From the NCBI GenBank assembly GCA_023229405.1, contig JALNZH010000013.1, forward strand, positions 1-27,764: 27,764 nt of DNA, read 5' to 3'. The stretch's first letter is position 1, and the number at the start of each line of letters is the position of its first letter. This document shows, in pieces, positions 1-8,627 of the stretch. The DNA is from Bacteroidota bacterium. GTDB taxonomy: Bacteria; Bacteroidota; Ignavibacteria; UBA10030; UBA8401. The notes below the pieces were generated by a model. It was given only the letters and a program-made list of their open reading frames with translations. It searched no databases and had not been told where the DNA came from. Both the position numbers and the translations under genes were made by a program.

Positions 1-1563
1 CCATCAAAACCCGAAGCGGAAGCTGTTGCTGTTTACCGCGGTCGAATCATGGCGGTCGGTTCATCTGCAGAAATAAAGCGCTGGATCGGAAAAACGACGA
101 AAGTGATTGACGTAAAGAAAAAGAGAATGCTTCCGGGATTCATTGATAACCATACGCATTTTATGTCCGGTGGATTTCAACTACAAAGTGTCGATCTTCG
201 TACGGCAAAGGACGAACGGGAATTCAGCCAGATCATACAGGAACGGGCAAAAGCACGTCCAACGCAATGGATTACCGGTGGAGATTGGGATCACGACCTG
301 TGGAAAAGCGGACGGCTTCCTTCGAAAGAACTGATTGATTCTGTTACCCGGAAGACACCGGTATTCGTCAATCGGTACGACGGGCACATGGCGCTGGCAA
401 ATAGTTACGCGCTGCAACTTGTCGGCATTACAAAAGATACTCCCGATCCTCCAGGGGGGACGATCGTCCGTGATTCGAAGACCGGTGAGCCGACCGGTCT
501 TTTGAAAGACGAAGCCATGTCCCCGATCTGGGGACTCATTCCGCCACCAACTAATGAAGAAATGCTCTCTGCGGCGCGACTTGCCCTGACAGAAGCACAA
601 AAGTATGGTGTTACTTCAATTCAAGATATGGCATATTCGAACGGCGAGAGGGATATTAAAACATATCTGGAATTGGAACGCCGTGGCGAACTGACATCCC
701 GAATGAATTGTGTCAGCTTTATCTCGAATTGGAAACATCTTGCCTCGAGCGGCGTGCAGATACCGTTTGGTAATCAGAAAATCAGCATCGGTGCTTTAAA
801 AGCTTTTGTAGACGGTTCGCTTGGTTCTTCCACTGCGTTGTTTTTTGAAAAATTTCTCAATGAAAACACGTACGGCTTACCGATGGACGTCGTTACGGAC
901 GGACGTTTGGAACGGTGGGCAACAAGTGCTGACAGTGCACGGCTGCAACTTCGCGTTCACGCGATCGGAGACAGTGCGAATAGCCTGATGCTGGACATGA
1001 TTGAACGAATTGTTCAAAAAAATCCACAATGGGACCGGCGGTTCCGTATTGAGCATGCACAGCATATTCATCCGAAAGACTTTCAACGGTTTGCACGGCT
1101 TGGTGTGATCGCCTCCGTGCAGCCATACCATGCTATCGATGACGGTCGCTGGGCGGTTCACCGCATCGGCGATAAACGATGTAAAACGACTTATCCGTTC
1201 CGAAGTTTTTTGGATAACGGCGTGATGATGACCTTCGGCAGTGACTGGACGGTAGGTCCGTTAAATCCGCTGCTCGGCATTTATGCGGCGGTGACACGCA
1301 GAACAATCGACGGTGCAAATCCGAACGGATGGTATCCAGAACAAAAAATATCGGTGAAGGAAGCAATTCAGTGTTACACAATAAATAATGCCTTTGCCGC
1401 ATTTGAAGAGAACGAAAAAGGAAGTATTACTCCGGGGAAGCTTGCTGATTTTACAATATTGTCGGAAGATATTCTTGTTATCGATCCGATCAACATTGAA
1501 CATGTTCGAGTCGAAATGACTATCCTGGGCGGAGAAATTGTTTTCGAAAATCAAAAACAATAG
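1..1563 (+). CDS. Amidohydrolase family 3 (YtcJ-like) metal-dependent hydrolase, 5' end cut by the window
   Basis: The frame is open from the first base, and the residues before the ATG at position 49 (ending in GRIMAVG) match the usual N-terminal strand of this family. That ATG is therefore internal, and the true start lies upstream of the window. The metal-binding HxH motif is seen as DNHTHF (145-162). Further family marks are RVHAIGD near 952, RIEHAQHIH near 1051, FGSDWTVGPLNP near 1237 and the C-terminal LADFTIL near 1444. Members are TIM-barrel hydrolases acting on C-N bonds of amides, imides or N-formyl groups, but the substrate cannot be read from sequence. No signal peptide can be judged because the start is missing. 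The gene ends with TAG. Family assignment is firm; the exact reaction is unknown. Confidence 0.9.
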   Translation, partial: PSKPEAEAVAVYRGRIMAVGSSAEIKRWIGKTTKVIDVKKKRMLPGFIDNHTHFMSGGFQLQSVDLRTAKDEREFSQIIQERAKARPTQWITGGDWDHDLWKSGRLPSKELIDSVTRKTPVFVNRYDGHMALANSYALQLVGITKDTPDPPGGTIVRDSKTGEPTGLLKDEAMSPIWGLIPPPTNEEMLSAARLALTEAQKYGVTSIQDMAYSNGERDIKTYLELERRGELTSRMNCVSFISNWKHLASSGVQIPFGNQKISIGALKAFVDGSLGSSTALFFEKFLNENTYGLPMDVVTDGRLERWATSADSARLQLRVHAIGDSANSLMLDMIERIVQKNPQWDRRFRIEHAQHIHPKDFQRFARLGVIASVQPYHAIDDGRWAVHRIGDKRCKTTYPFRSFLDNGVMMTFGSDWTVGPLNPLLGIYAAVTRRTIDGANPNGWYPEQKISVKEAIQCYTINNAFAAFEENEKGSITPGKLADFTILSEDILVIDPINIEHVRVEMTILGGEIVFENQKQ

Positions 1564-1677
1564 TAAATCGTTCGACTGATTGTTATGGCACTACTTGCAC
1601 TTCCTGCGAACGTTTTCTATTTTTAGACATATTTGTTGAAGTGCCGTTAAAAACATTGATGGCGCATCGGCAACCAC

Positions 1678-1748
1678 TTTCCCGCAGGTCACGCAGGGAT
1701 TCAACCATCCATTGCGAATATCAGCGCGCTCTGCGGGAAATCTTTTTT
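1678..1748 (+). terminator. Inverted repeat with T-rich tail after the amidohydrolase gene
   Basis: Ten bases at 1678-1687 (TTTCCCGCAG) are exactly complementary to 1731-1740 (CTGCGGGAAA). The second arm is followed by TCTTTTTT. The T-rich tail suggests a transcription terminator for the upstream gene, but the 43-base loop is unusually long for a simple intrinsic terminator. It could equally be the remnant of a repeat element. The rest of the 1564-1779 gap shows nothing else convincing. Confidence 0.35.
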
Positions 1749-1779
1749 AAATCCTCATCAAACATATGAAGGAAGATGT

Positions 1780-2931
1780 ATGTCCGAAACCGCAGTACAG
1801 TTCTCCCTCACGGAACAGATGGCCATGGTGCAGGCAATGGCTCGGGACTTTGCCGAAAAAGAGATCAAACCGCACGTCACGAACTATGATGAATCGCAGG
1901 AATTTCCCGTTGCAATTTTTAAAAAGATGGCCGGACTTGGATTCCTTGGCGTATATTATCCCGAAGAATACGGCGGTGCCGGTCTTACTGTCTTAGACTT
2001 TACCGTGATCGTCGAAGAGATCGCCAAAGTGGATCCCTCTGTCGCTCTCGGACTTTGTGCGCACAACGGGCTCTGCATCAGTCACATCTATAATTTTGCA
2101 AGCGAAGCATTGAAGGAAAAGTACCTTCCGGATCTGTGCAGCGGAAAAAAGATCGGCGGATGGGGCTTGACTGAAGCATTTTCCGGAAGCGATGCGGGTG
2201 GCATGCGGACGACAGCTGTGAAAGAGGGAAATGAATGGGTAATTAACGGAAGCAAAAATTTTATCACGCACGGCATTACGGGACAAACGTTTGTTATCCT
2301 CGCAGTGACGGATAAGACGAAGAACAAATCAATCTCTGCGTTTATCGTAGAAAAAGGGACATCCGGTTTTTCATCAGGCAAAAAAGAGAACAAACTCGGC
2401 ATGCGCTGCAGTGAAACAGCAACACTGTTATTCGACAATGTTCGTATTCCCGAGGGAAATTTGATCGGCAATGTCGGCGAAGGATTCAAACAGGCCTTAA
2501 ACATTCTGGATGGCGGACGAATCGGAATTGCTGCACTGGCAGTAGGATTGGCGCAAGGTGCAATGGAAGCAAGCATCAAATATGCAAAAGAGCGTATACA
2601 GTTCGGACGTCCGATTGCGGATAATCAAGGGATCCAATTTAAGTTGGCCGATATGTCGATGGAAATTGAAGCTGCACGGTTGCTGATCCGCAAAGCGGCA
2701 TCAATGAGAATGGCTGGAAAAGATGTGAATCTTGAAGCGGCGCAGGCGAAATATTTTGCCAGCGAAGTTGCGACACGCGCTGCTAACGATGCGGTGCAGA
2801 TTCACGGCGGATATGGCTTCACAAAAGACTATCCGGTGGAAAAATTTTACCGCGATGTAAAATTGTTGACCATTGGTGAAGGGACAAGTGAAGTACAGAA
2901 AATGGTAATCGCGAGAAATCTTCTTAAATAA
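1780..2931 (+). CDS. Acyl-CoA dehydrogenase, short-chain/butyryl-CoA type
   Basis: This 383-residue flavoprotein has the normal length of the family and would carry out FAD-dependent alpha,beta-desaturation of an acyl-CoA, passing electrons to electron-transfer flavoprotein. The first family signature is seen as GLTEAFSGSDAG (residues 129-140). The second is QIHGGYGFTKDYPVEKFYRD near the C-terminus. Glu367 in IGEGTSEVQ occupies the catalytic-base position used by short- and medium-chain enzymes. Isovaleryl-CoA dehydrogenases have a non-acidic residue there, which argues against that subtype. The ATG is preceded by a purine-rich AGGAAG about 7 bases upstream. The next gene is an acyl-CoA carboxylase subunit, so the pair probably serves fatty-acid or branched-chain acyl-CoA breakdown. 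Chain-length specificity is inferred only. Confidence 0.93.
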   Translation: MSETAVQFSLTEQMAMVQAMARDFAEKEIKPHVTNYDESQEFPVAIFKKMAGLGFLGVYYPEEYGGAGLTVLDFTVIVEEIAKVDPSVALGLCAHNGLCISHIYNFASEALKEKYLPDLCSGKKIGGWGLTEAFSGSDAGGMRTTAVKEGNEWVINGSKNFITHGITGQTFVILAVTDKTKNKSISAFIVEKGTSGFSSGKKENKLGMRCSETATLLFDNVRIPEGNLIGNVGEGFKQALNILDGGRIGIAALAVGLAQGAMEASIKYAKERIQFGRPIADNQGIQFKLADMSMEIEAARLLIRKAASMRMAGKDVNLEAAQAKYFASEVATRAANDAVQIHGGYGFTKDYPVEKFYRDVKLLTIGEGTSEVQKMVIARNLLK

Positions 2932-2963
2932 AATTGCAATTACATTAGTGATTCAATTCTTGT

Positions 2964-4625
2964 ATGGATGCAATGATGATTGGTGCTGAAATAAAGCGTG
3001 ATGAGAACTTTAAACGTAATGAAGCGTTTCATAAAACCGCTTTAAAATTGCTTGCCCAAAAAGCGGCACACGTGACGCTTGGTGGCGGCATCGATGCGAT
3101 TGCGAAGCATAAGAAAAAAGGAAAATTGACTGCACGTGAACGGATTAGTATGCTCATCGATCCCGGAACGAAACTGCAGGAGATTGGTCTCTTTACAGCA
3201 TACGGAATGTATGAAGAGTACGGCGGTGCACCATCCGGTGGAACGGTATTTGGAATAGGAACAGTTCATGGCCGCGATGTGGTGATTGTTGCCAACGATG
3301 CAACGGTGAAGGCCGGTGCGTGGTTTCCCATTACGGCAAAGAAGAATCTTCGTGCACAGGAGATCGCAATAGAAAACCGTCTGCCAATCGTTTATCTCGT
3401 CGACTCTGCCGGTGTATTCCTTCCGTTGCAATCGGAAATTTTCCCGGACAAAGAACATTTTGGGCGAATCTTCCGAAATAATGCAGTGATGTCTGCGATG
3501 GGAATTACACAAATCGCAGCGATTATGGGACCGTGCGTTGCCGGCGGCGCGTACCTGCCGATCATGAGCGACGAAGCAATGATCGTCGATAAAACGGGCA
3601 GCGTATTTTTGGCGGGATCGCATTTGGTGAAAGCAGCAATCGGAGAAGATATTGACAACGAATTACTCGGTGGTGCGGCGGTCCATTGCGAAATCAGCGG
3701 CGTCACCGATCATAAGATGGCAAATGACGAAGCGGCATTGAAGAAGATCCGCAGCATTATTTCGAAGATCGGACATTTTCCTATCGCCGGGTTTAATTAT
3801 GAGAAGCCCGTAAAACCGAAATTCGATCCGAAAGAGATCTACGGAATTTTACCGGTTGAACGGAATAAACCCTATGATTCGTACCAGGTGCTTGCCCGTA
3901 TTCTCGACGGCAGCGATCTTGATGAATACAAATCCGGTTTTGGCAAAACGATTATTTGCGGATATGCACGCATTGACGGATGGGCAGTGGGAATTGTGGC
4001 GAATCAGCGCGCAATCACCAAGACCGCAAAAGGGGAGATGCAGGTAGGAGGTGTGATCTATTCGGACAGCGCGGATAAAGCGGCGCGGTTCATTCTGAAC
4101 TGCAATCAGAAACGAATTCCGCTCGTATTTTTCCAGGACGTAACCGGATTTATGGTCGGCAGCAGAAGCGAACATGGCGGCATTATTAAAGACGGTGCCA
4201 AGATGGTGAATGCGGTGGCCAATTCGGTTGTTCCGAAATTTACTGTTATCACCGGCAACAGTTACGGAGCGGGAAATTATGCAATGTGTGGCAAAGCATA
4301 CGATCCCCGGCTTATCGTGGGATGGCATTCTGCACAAATCGCCGTTATGGGGGGGAAACAAGCGAGTGAAACACTGCTGGCGATTAAAGTGCAGGCGATG
4401 GAAAAAGGAGGAACGCACATTTCCCTCGAACAGCAGCAGCAATTACTGAATGAGATCCAAGTACGGTATGAAAGTGAGCTCGATCCGATATATGCTGCAG
4501 CTCGGTTGTGGGTGGACGGCATCATCGATCCTCTTGAGACGCGCACTGTGATCTCCCGCGGCATCGGCATGGCAAACTGCAATCCCGAAATTCCGGACTT
4601 GAAGACCGGCGTAATGCAAGTGTAG
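2964..4625 (+). CDS. Biotin-dependent acyl-CoA carboxylase, carboxyltransferase (beta) subunit, methylcrotonyl/propionyl-CoA type
   Basis: The 553-residue protein is a full-length two-lobed carboxyltransferase of the crotonase fold, which moves CO2 from carboxybiotin to an acyl-CoA. The N-lobe shows GAPSGGTVFGIG (88-99), DSAGVFLP (147-154), an FPDKEHFGRIFRN stretch and GPCVAGGAYLP (189-199). The C-lobe shows GNSYGAGNYAMCGKAYDPR. The FPD..HFGR.F segment and LAGSHLVKAAIGE resemble methylcrotonyl-CoA carboxylase beta more than propionyl-CoA carboxylase, but this rests on remembered consensus. It starts 32 bases after the acyl-CoA dehydrogenase. No clear ribosome-binding site is visible, and the ATG at 2973 is an alternative start. 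No biotin carboxylase or biotin carrier gene lies in the window, so the alpha subunit must be encoded elsewhere. Substrate assignment is uncertain. Confidence 0.92.
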   Translation: MDAMMIGAEIKRDENFKRNEAFHKTALKLLAQKAAHVTLGGGIDAIAKHKKKGKLTARERISMLIDPGTKLQEIGLFTAYGMYEEYGGAPSGGTVFGIGTVHGRDVVIVANDATVKAGAWFPITAKKNLRAQEIAIENRLPIVYLVDSAGVFLPLQSEIFPDKEHFGRIFRNNAVMSAMGITQIAAIMGPCVAGGAYLPIMSDEAMIVDKTGSVFLAGSHLVKAAIGEDIDNELLGGAAVHCEISGVTDHKMANDEAALKKIRSIISKIGHFPIAGFNYEKPVKPKFDPKEIYGILPVERNKPYDSYQVLARILDGSDLDEYKSGFGKTIICGYARIDGWAVGIVANQRAITKTAKGEMQVGGVIYSDSADKAARFILNCNQKRIPLVFFQDVTGFMVGSRSEHGGIIKDGAKMVNAVANSVVPKFTVITGNSYGAGNYAMCGKAYDPRLIVGWHSAQIAVMGGKQASETLLAIKVQAMEKGGTHISLEQQQQLLNEIQVRYESELDPIYAAARLWVDGIIDPLETRTVISRGIGMANCNPEIPDLKTGVMQV

Positions 4626-4663
4626 CAGAAAGAGCATTGATACTGACATCAATTGAAGAATCT

Positions 4664-5395
4664 GTGAAGCGAAGTTTCCCTCTTTGGTTTGCACCAATCC
4701 TGTTTCTACTGAGTATATTCTATACTCAAACTCTCAATGCTCAATTCTCCGCACCGGACAGCGTCTGGTTGAATGACGATTGGTATTTCCCGGATATCGC
4801 TTCTTCGTTCGTCGATCCTGCAGAATTTCTTCCACCATTATTGAGAGCAGAAACAAAGATAAAGCGGTATCTCCGAGATGAGCGATTCTACGATCTCCGC
4901 AAACGGTATGATGACACGCTTGCCGTCGATGCAATCTTTGACCGTGCGTTGATGTTGTGCGAGGGAAATATCCGTATGGCATTGTTGATCTCCACGATTG
5001 CGGTGATGGATCATCGCCGGTTGGGATTAAAAATCCCATTGATCGGTTCCTTCTTTCTGCCATTAACCTCGGAAAACGATTCTTTATTCAGACTCCGTCG
5101 AACGCACCTTCCCAAAAAATTGCTGAGTGATAATGTCCGCGCGAGCGATAAAGATAAACTGCAGCATTTTTTTGGATCGGCGTATCTTGCATATACCACC
5201 AATTCGAACGTCATTGCGGAGTATATCGGTGATCTATTTGAACTTGGCGAAGACAGGTTTGTTCTGGGCGGACGGAGCGATGATCGCGATCAATTGGCGA
5301 ATGCAAAAGGGAGGTTGTTCGGATTAGGATTGTTGAAGGATGCCGGATTGTTGCCAAGTGATATTCTTTGGAGTCCAAGTAAAGAAGCTGATTGA
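4664..5395 (+). CDS. Secreted protein of unknown function
   Basis: I do not recognise the family. The frame has no ATG near its start. I choose the GTG at 4664 (243 residues) over the TTG at 4637 because it puts a Lys-Arg n-region directly before a hydrophobic core (PLWFAPILFLLSIFYTQ) and a cleavage-like LNAQF, which makes a classical signal peptide. The mature part is soluble-looking and charged. A DKLQHFFGSAYLAY segment recalls the DK..HF.gS pattern of small periplasmic DUF2279/YfiM-like proteins, but that is only a resemblance. The gene follows the carboxyltransferase on the same strand by 11 bases (TTG) or 38 bases (GTG), so co-transcription is likely but says little about function. It converges with corA across a 28-base gap. 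Confidence 0.7.
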   Translation: MKRSFPLWFAPILFLLSIFYTQTLNAQFSAPDSVWLNDDWYFPDIASSFVDPAEFLPPLLRAETKIKRYLRDERFYDLRKRYDDTLAVDAIFDRALMLCEGNIRMALLISTIAVMDHRRLGLKIPLIGSFFLPLTSENDSLFRLRRTHLPKKLLSDNVRASDKDKLQHFFGSAYLAYTTNSNVIAEYIGDLFELGEDRFVLGGRSDDRDQLANAKGRLFGLGLLKDAGLLPSDILWSPSKEAD

Positions 5396-5423
5396 TAAAA
5401 ACATCGTACCTTACACCGCAATA

Positions 5424-6323
5424 TTACAACCAGCGTTTTCTTTTAAACCAGCGATAAATTCCGAACGTAATGGACGCCATGAGTAGTAGAACTATTGGAT
5501 AACCGAACGGATGCCGCAATTCTGGCATGAAGTCGAAATTCATTCCGTAAATACCAACGATAAAGGTGAGCGGCATAAAAAAAACAGAAAAGAGCGTAAG
5601 CACACGGACCACTTCATTTGTTCGTTGTGACGATAAGGAGATATACAGGTTTAACAGATTATTTGCATTCTCGATCGTTTGGTCATACGATGTCTCCAGG
5701 CTCAGGTAAAATTCCCGCATATCCTGATGGACTGCCGCAGGGGTATTCTTGTCGAGATTGTCGATGATTGTCTTTGTCAGACGAAGTATCCGAAGACAGA
5801 CAGCGGTTTTGCGTTTAAGTTGGTAGAGTTTACGCAGCACGGAGTGCGTCTGGTTCTTCAGTACGATCTGGGTTTCAAGCTGATCGAGTTCGGTTTCGAG
5901 AGTGAGTGAAGGAGAAACGTACGACTGGAAGATATAATACAGAATCTTGATCAGCAGATCATTTGGCGACGGACATTGACCGGTTTCAAAATATTTGTGC
6001 CGGATTGCTTCAAGGAACGGCTGTTCGCCGCGATGGATGGTTAAAATATAATTAGCCCCGACGAAAATCGCAACCTTGTTGCTGATATCCTGTATGGTAT
6101 CGGCATCATGGAAGGAGAGATGATCGTACACCCGGGCGATAATAAAAATTGTTTCGTCGATTCGCTCAAACTTCGGAAGGTGTTCCGGTTGCAGGCAATC
6201 TTGAACGGAATTATTGTGCAGGGAATATTTTTCGGCAGCTGATTTTAACTCCTCAGTCGTCGGATTGATGACATCGATCCAATCAAATTTCTTTTTTCCC
6301 GTATTGTGATAGCGTGTAATCAT
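5424..6323 (-). CDS. corA: CorA-family magnesium/cobalt transporter
   Basis: This 299-residue protein has the CorA layout: a soluble, helix-rich N-terminal domain followed by two C-terminal membrane helices. The hallmark selectivity motif YGMN is at residues 259-262, at the end of the first membrane helix (LTLFSVFFMPLTFIVGIYGMN). It is followed by the periplasmic FDFMPEL loop, which also matches the MPEL consensus. The second helix (YPIVLLLMASITFGIYRWF) leads to a basic cytoplasmic tail. Such proteins form pentameric Mg2+ channels in the inner membrane. The gene is last on the minus-strand run and is separated from rlmB by 213 bases in which I see no other gene, so it may have its own promoter. 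It is slightly shorter than the roughly 316 residues of the Escherichia coli protein. Confidence 0.93.
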   Translation of the reverse strand: MITRYHNTGKKKFDWIDVINPTTEELKSAAEKYSLHNNSVQDCLQPEHLPKFERIDETIFIIARVYDHLSFHDADTIQDISNKVAIFVGANYILTIHRGEQPFLEAIRHKYFETGQCPSPNDLLIKILYYIFQSYVSPSLTLETELDQLETQIVLKNQTHSVLRKLYQLKRKTAVCLRILRLTKTIIDNLDKNTPAAVHQDMREFYLSLETSYDQTIENANNLLNLYISLSSQRTNEVVRVLTLFSVFFMPLTFIVGIYGMNFDFMPELRHPFGYPIVLLLMASITFGIYRWFKRKRWL

Positions 6324-6536
6324 AGTGGCACAACAGTATTCCCTGTTGACTCAAAGATAGCAAATCTTTCTCCAAAAGGTAACAAGCTCAAATAATTGAA
6401 CGAAACAGACTTTCCGTTACGATGGTGCAATAGTGTGCTTTATGAAGTGAAACGCGTTGCGGTATGCTGAATTTGCGGGCTGCACGAAGTGAATATAAAC
6501 CAGGGGGATGGCGTTGAACGTATTATCATGCGCGAT

Positions 6537-7271
6537 CTAAATAGCGTTTCTTTTTCGCAACACCTCGTACATAACAATCGCGCCTGCAACTGAAGCATTG
6601 AGAGATTCAAAGCCCCCCTTCATCGGAATTTTTACGAGAAAGTCGCACTTATCTCTGACCAGACGCCGCATTCCTTTCCCTTCATTTCCGATGACGAGAG
6701 CAACAGGAACGGTATAATCCACTTCAGTAAAAGTCTTTTGTGCCGTCATCTCCGTACCGACAATCCAGACGCCTTTTTCCTTCAGTTCGTCGATGGTTTG
6801 AGCAATGTTTGTAACGCGCGCCATTGAGAATTGAAGGCTGGCGCCGGCAGAGGTTTTCACTACCGTTTCATTTACCGGAGCATTATGATGTTTGGGGATA
6901 ATCCCGCCGTGCGCTCCGGTGCATACAGCACTGCGGATTAACGCACCGAGATTATGGACATCTTCAATTTCATCAAAAATAAGAAAAAACGGTTGTTCAT
7001 TTTTTGCCTTGGCTACATCAAACAGATGGCTGATATCAGAAAACTCTTTCGTGCCGACAAAAGCAATAATTCCCTGCGTATTTGGACTTTGAGCTGTTTT
7101 GGCAACCTGATCGGCCGGAGTAAATTTGAAGGGAATATTTTTCTGTCGGGCAATTTTTAAAATCTCGTCTACCACTTCACCATGTGAATTTTGCGCGATT
7201 AACAGTTTGTCGATCGGTGTATTCACTTTCAGTGCGTCAAGAACAGGTTTACGGCCCGTGATCAGATTCAT
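6537..7271 (-). CDS. rlmB: 23S rRNA 2'-O-methyltransferase, RlmB/TrmH (SPOUT) family
   Basis: The 244-residue length suits RlmB, which methylates a guanosine ribose in 23S rRNA using S-adenosylmethionine. The N-terminal substrate-binding domain begins with NLITGRKPVLDAL (2-14). The SPOUT core carries motif 1 as EDVHNLGALIRSA (103-115), motif 2 as ALVIGNEGKGMRRLV (191-205) and motif 3 as IPMKGGFESLNASVAGAI (215-232). These knot-forming motifs are well kept. Other TrmH-family members such as tRNA Gm18 methyltransferase share the core, but the GRKPVLDAL N-terminus favours RlmB. The start lies one base after the lgt stop codon, so the two are probably co-transcribed and coupled in translation. 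Confidence 0.9.
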   Translation of the reverse strand: MNLITGRKPVLDALKVNTPIDKLLIAQNSHGEVVDEILKIARQKNIPFKFTPADQVAKTAQSPNTQGIIAFVGTKEFSDISHLFDVAKAKNEQPFFLIFDEIEDVHNLGALIRSAVCTGAHGGIIPKHHNAPVNETVVKTSAGASLQFSMARVTNIAQTIDELKEKGVWIVGTEMTAQKTFTEVDYTVPVALVIGNEGKGMRRLVRDKCDFLVKIPMKGGFESLNASVAGAIVMYEVLRKRNAI

Positions 7272-7272
7272 A

Positions 7273-8094
7273 TTATGCTTGCTGTTGGTGTTCGAGGCGT
7301 TTCAGGGAGTTCAAACCGATCGCTCCGATCAAAATAAGTATAACTGCGATAATCTGTGCTTCACTCAAATCGAGCATCAGTCGCGGATTCAGGCGAAAAA
7401 ATTCCACTGAAAATCGTTCAATTCCGGCGAAAATCAGATATGTATAAAACATTTGTCCGTCCAATTTCCATTTCATTCTGTTCTTCCACAAGAAGAGGAA
7501 AAAGAAGGAGCAGATAATGGTTTCGTACACAGGTGTTGGATGGCATAGGGTATTGTCTGGAACGATGCCATTGGGAAACAAATTTGTTACTTCGGGAAAA
7601 TTCCTGAATGCAGCCGAAGGGGGGTACGTTCCGTTTGAATAGTCGGTTCCCCATGGAAGGGATGTTGGAAAACCGTAATCTCCATCCCCTGCCAAATGAC
7701 AACCGATTCGTGCAATACCATACGCCAATAGAAGAGCCGGTCCAACAGCATCAGCAATTCGGATGAATGCAATGTTTTTATTTTTTGCGTAAATATAAAC
7801 CGATATAGTGGCAAGAATAAATCCGCCGTAAAACGTCAAACCACCTGGCGAGAACGTCATGCCGACAGGATCTTTGACGAACGAGCCCCAGTTTTCAAAC
7901 AGATAGAGCAGTTTCGATCCGGAAACGCCGGCAACGAGAGCGATGAGGGTAATGTTGGAAGCCAGATCGGGGTGGAGCTTTTTTCGTTTGAATTCCTGCG
8001 TGAGAATATAGTTGCCGATAAGGAACGAAATGCCCATCATCAAGCCAAAACTGTAGATGGTGATACCGCCGAACGAGAAAATGATTGGATGCAT
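7273..8094 (-). CDS. lgt: Prolipoprotein diacylglyceryl transferase (variant motif form)
   Basis: This is a 273-residue multi-spanning inner-membrane protein with about seven hydrophobic segments. Lgt transfers diacylglycerol from phosphatidylglycerol to the lipobox cysteine of preprolipoproteins. Visible marks are MHPIIFSFGGITIYSFG at the N-terminus, GGLTFYGGFI (84-93), the arginine-containing ARIGCHLAGDGDYG (128-141), HPTPVYE (185-191) and GIERFSVEFFR (224-234). The signature differs from the enterobacterial G-R-x-G-N-F-x-N-x-E form: the Asn and Glu positions are Cys and Asp, and the conserved His of the first loop is Tyr89. I recall this variant in Bacteroidota-type sequences. The gene lies between the unknown 157-residue gene (20 bases away) and rlmB (1 base away). 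The NlpC/P60 lipoprotein at 18041 is a likely client. Confidence 0.9.
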   Translation of the reverse strand: MHPIIFSFGGITIYSFGLMMGISFLIGNYILTQEFKRKKLHPDLASNITLIALVAGVSGSKLLYLFENWGSFVKDPVGMTFSPGGLTFYGGFILATISVYIYAKNKNIAFIRIADAVGPALLLAYGIARIGCHLAGDGDYGFPTSLPWGTDYSNGTYPPSAAFRNFPEVTNLFPNGIVPDNTLCHPTPVYETIICSFFFLFLWKNRMKWKLDGQMFYTYLIFAGIERFSVEFFRLNPRLMLDLSEAQIIAVILILIGAIGLNSLKRLEHQQQA

Positions 8095-8114
8095 TACCGT
8101 TTGCTCTCTGTTGG

Positions 8115-8588
8115 TTATGGTTTTTTCATGAATGGCGGTTCCCGGTGCATATCGTGTTTCATTTCCGCCATCACGACATCATTTATTCTATTTGATTCGA
8201 ACTGCAGTTCGTCTGTATAGATCTTCAAGAATGCACTTACCGATGTTGCCGATGTATATACCGATCGAACGAAAGTCAGTTCTGTGTCCGCTTTTATCTT
8301 TCCCTTTTTAATTAGTGTAAAGCTAATTTTTTTCGGGAGGTTAAAATAAACTTTTCGGAATTGTGCCGGCCCTGTGGTCGGCATGTTCATGGACGGCACC
8401 CGAAGGCCGCGCAATGTCCACACAAGCGTACTTCCTTCCTGAGCCTCTTTTACATCGATAACGTAGCTGAAATTGGTGAACTGTTTCGAAGTTTCCAGAA
8501 GGAAGAGTGTACCTGCTTTTTTTAGTGTTTCATCGAAGGTTGGTCGAACCAATAATCGGTATTCAATCGGTTGTTTTGTCTGCGCCAT
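8115..8588 (-). CDS. Conserved-looking protein of unknown function, 157 aa
   Basis: I do not recognise a family. The product is 157 residues, with no signal peptide or membrane segment. It is rich in alternating hydrophobic residues (for example FRKVYFNLPKKISFTLI), suggesting a beta-rich fold, and ends in a basic His/Met-containing tail. It sits in a tight minus-strand run, 39 bases after hisS and 20 bases before lgt, with codon use like its neighbours, so it is very likely a real, co-transcribed gene. A GGAA sequence precedes the ATG by about 7 bases. The context (tRNA charging upstream, lipoprotein lipidation and rRNA methylation downstream) is too mixed to suggest a role. Confidence 0.75.
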   Translation of the reverse strand: MAQTKQPIEYRLLVRPTFDETLKKAGTLFLLETSKQFTNFSYVIDVKEAQEGSTLVWTLRGLRVPSMNMPTTGPAQFRKVYFNLPKKISFTLIKKGKIKADTELTFVRSVYTSATSVSAFLKIYTDELQFESNRINDVVMAEMKHDMHREPPFMKKP

Positions 8589-8627
8589 AAGATCGTTCCG
8601 TCGGAAGGCGCCGGTGCCGCCGATCCG

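Noticed and set aside
1658..1768. Short open frame of 36 codons in the gap after the amidohydrolase gene
   Set aside because: It has an Arg/Ser-rich composition, no ribosome-binding site and no recognisable motif, and it overlaps the inverted repeat.
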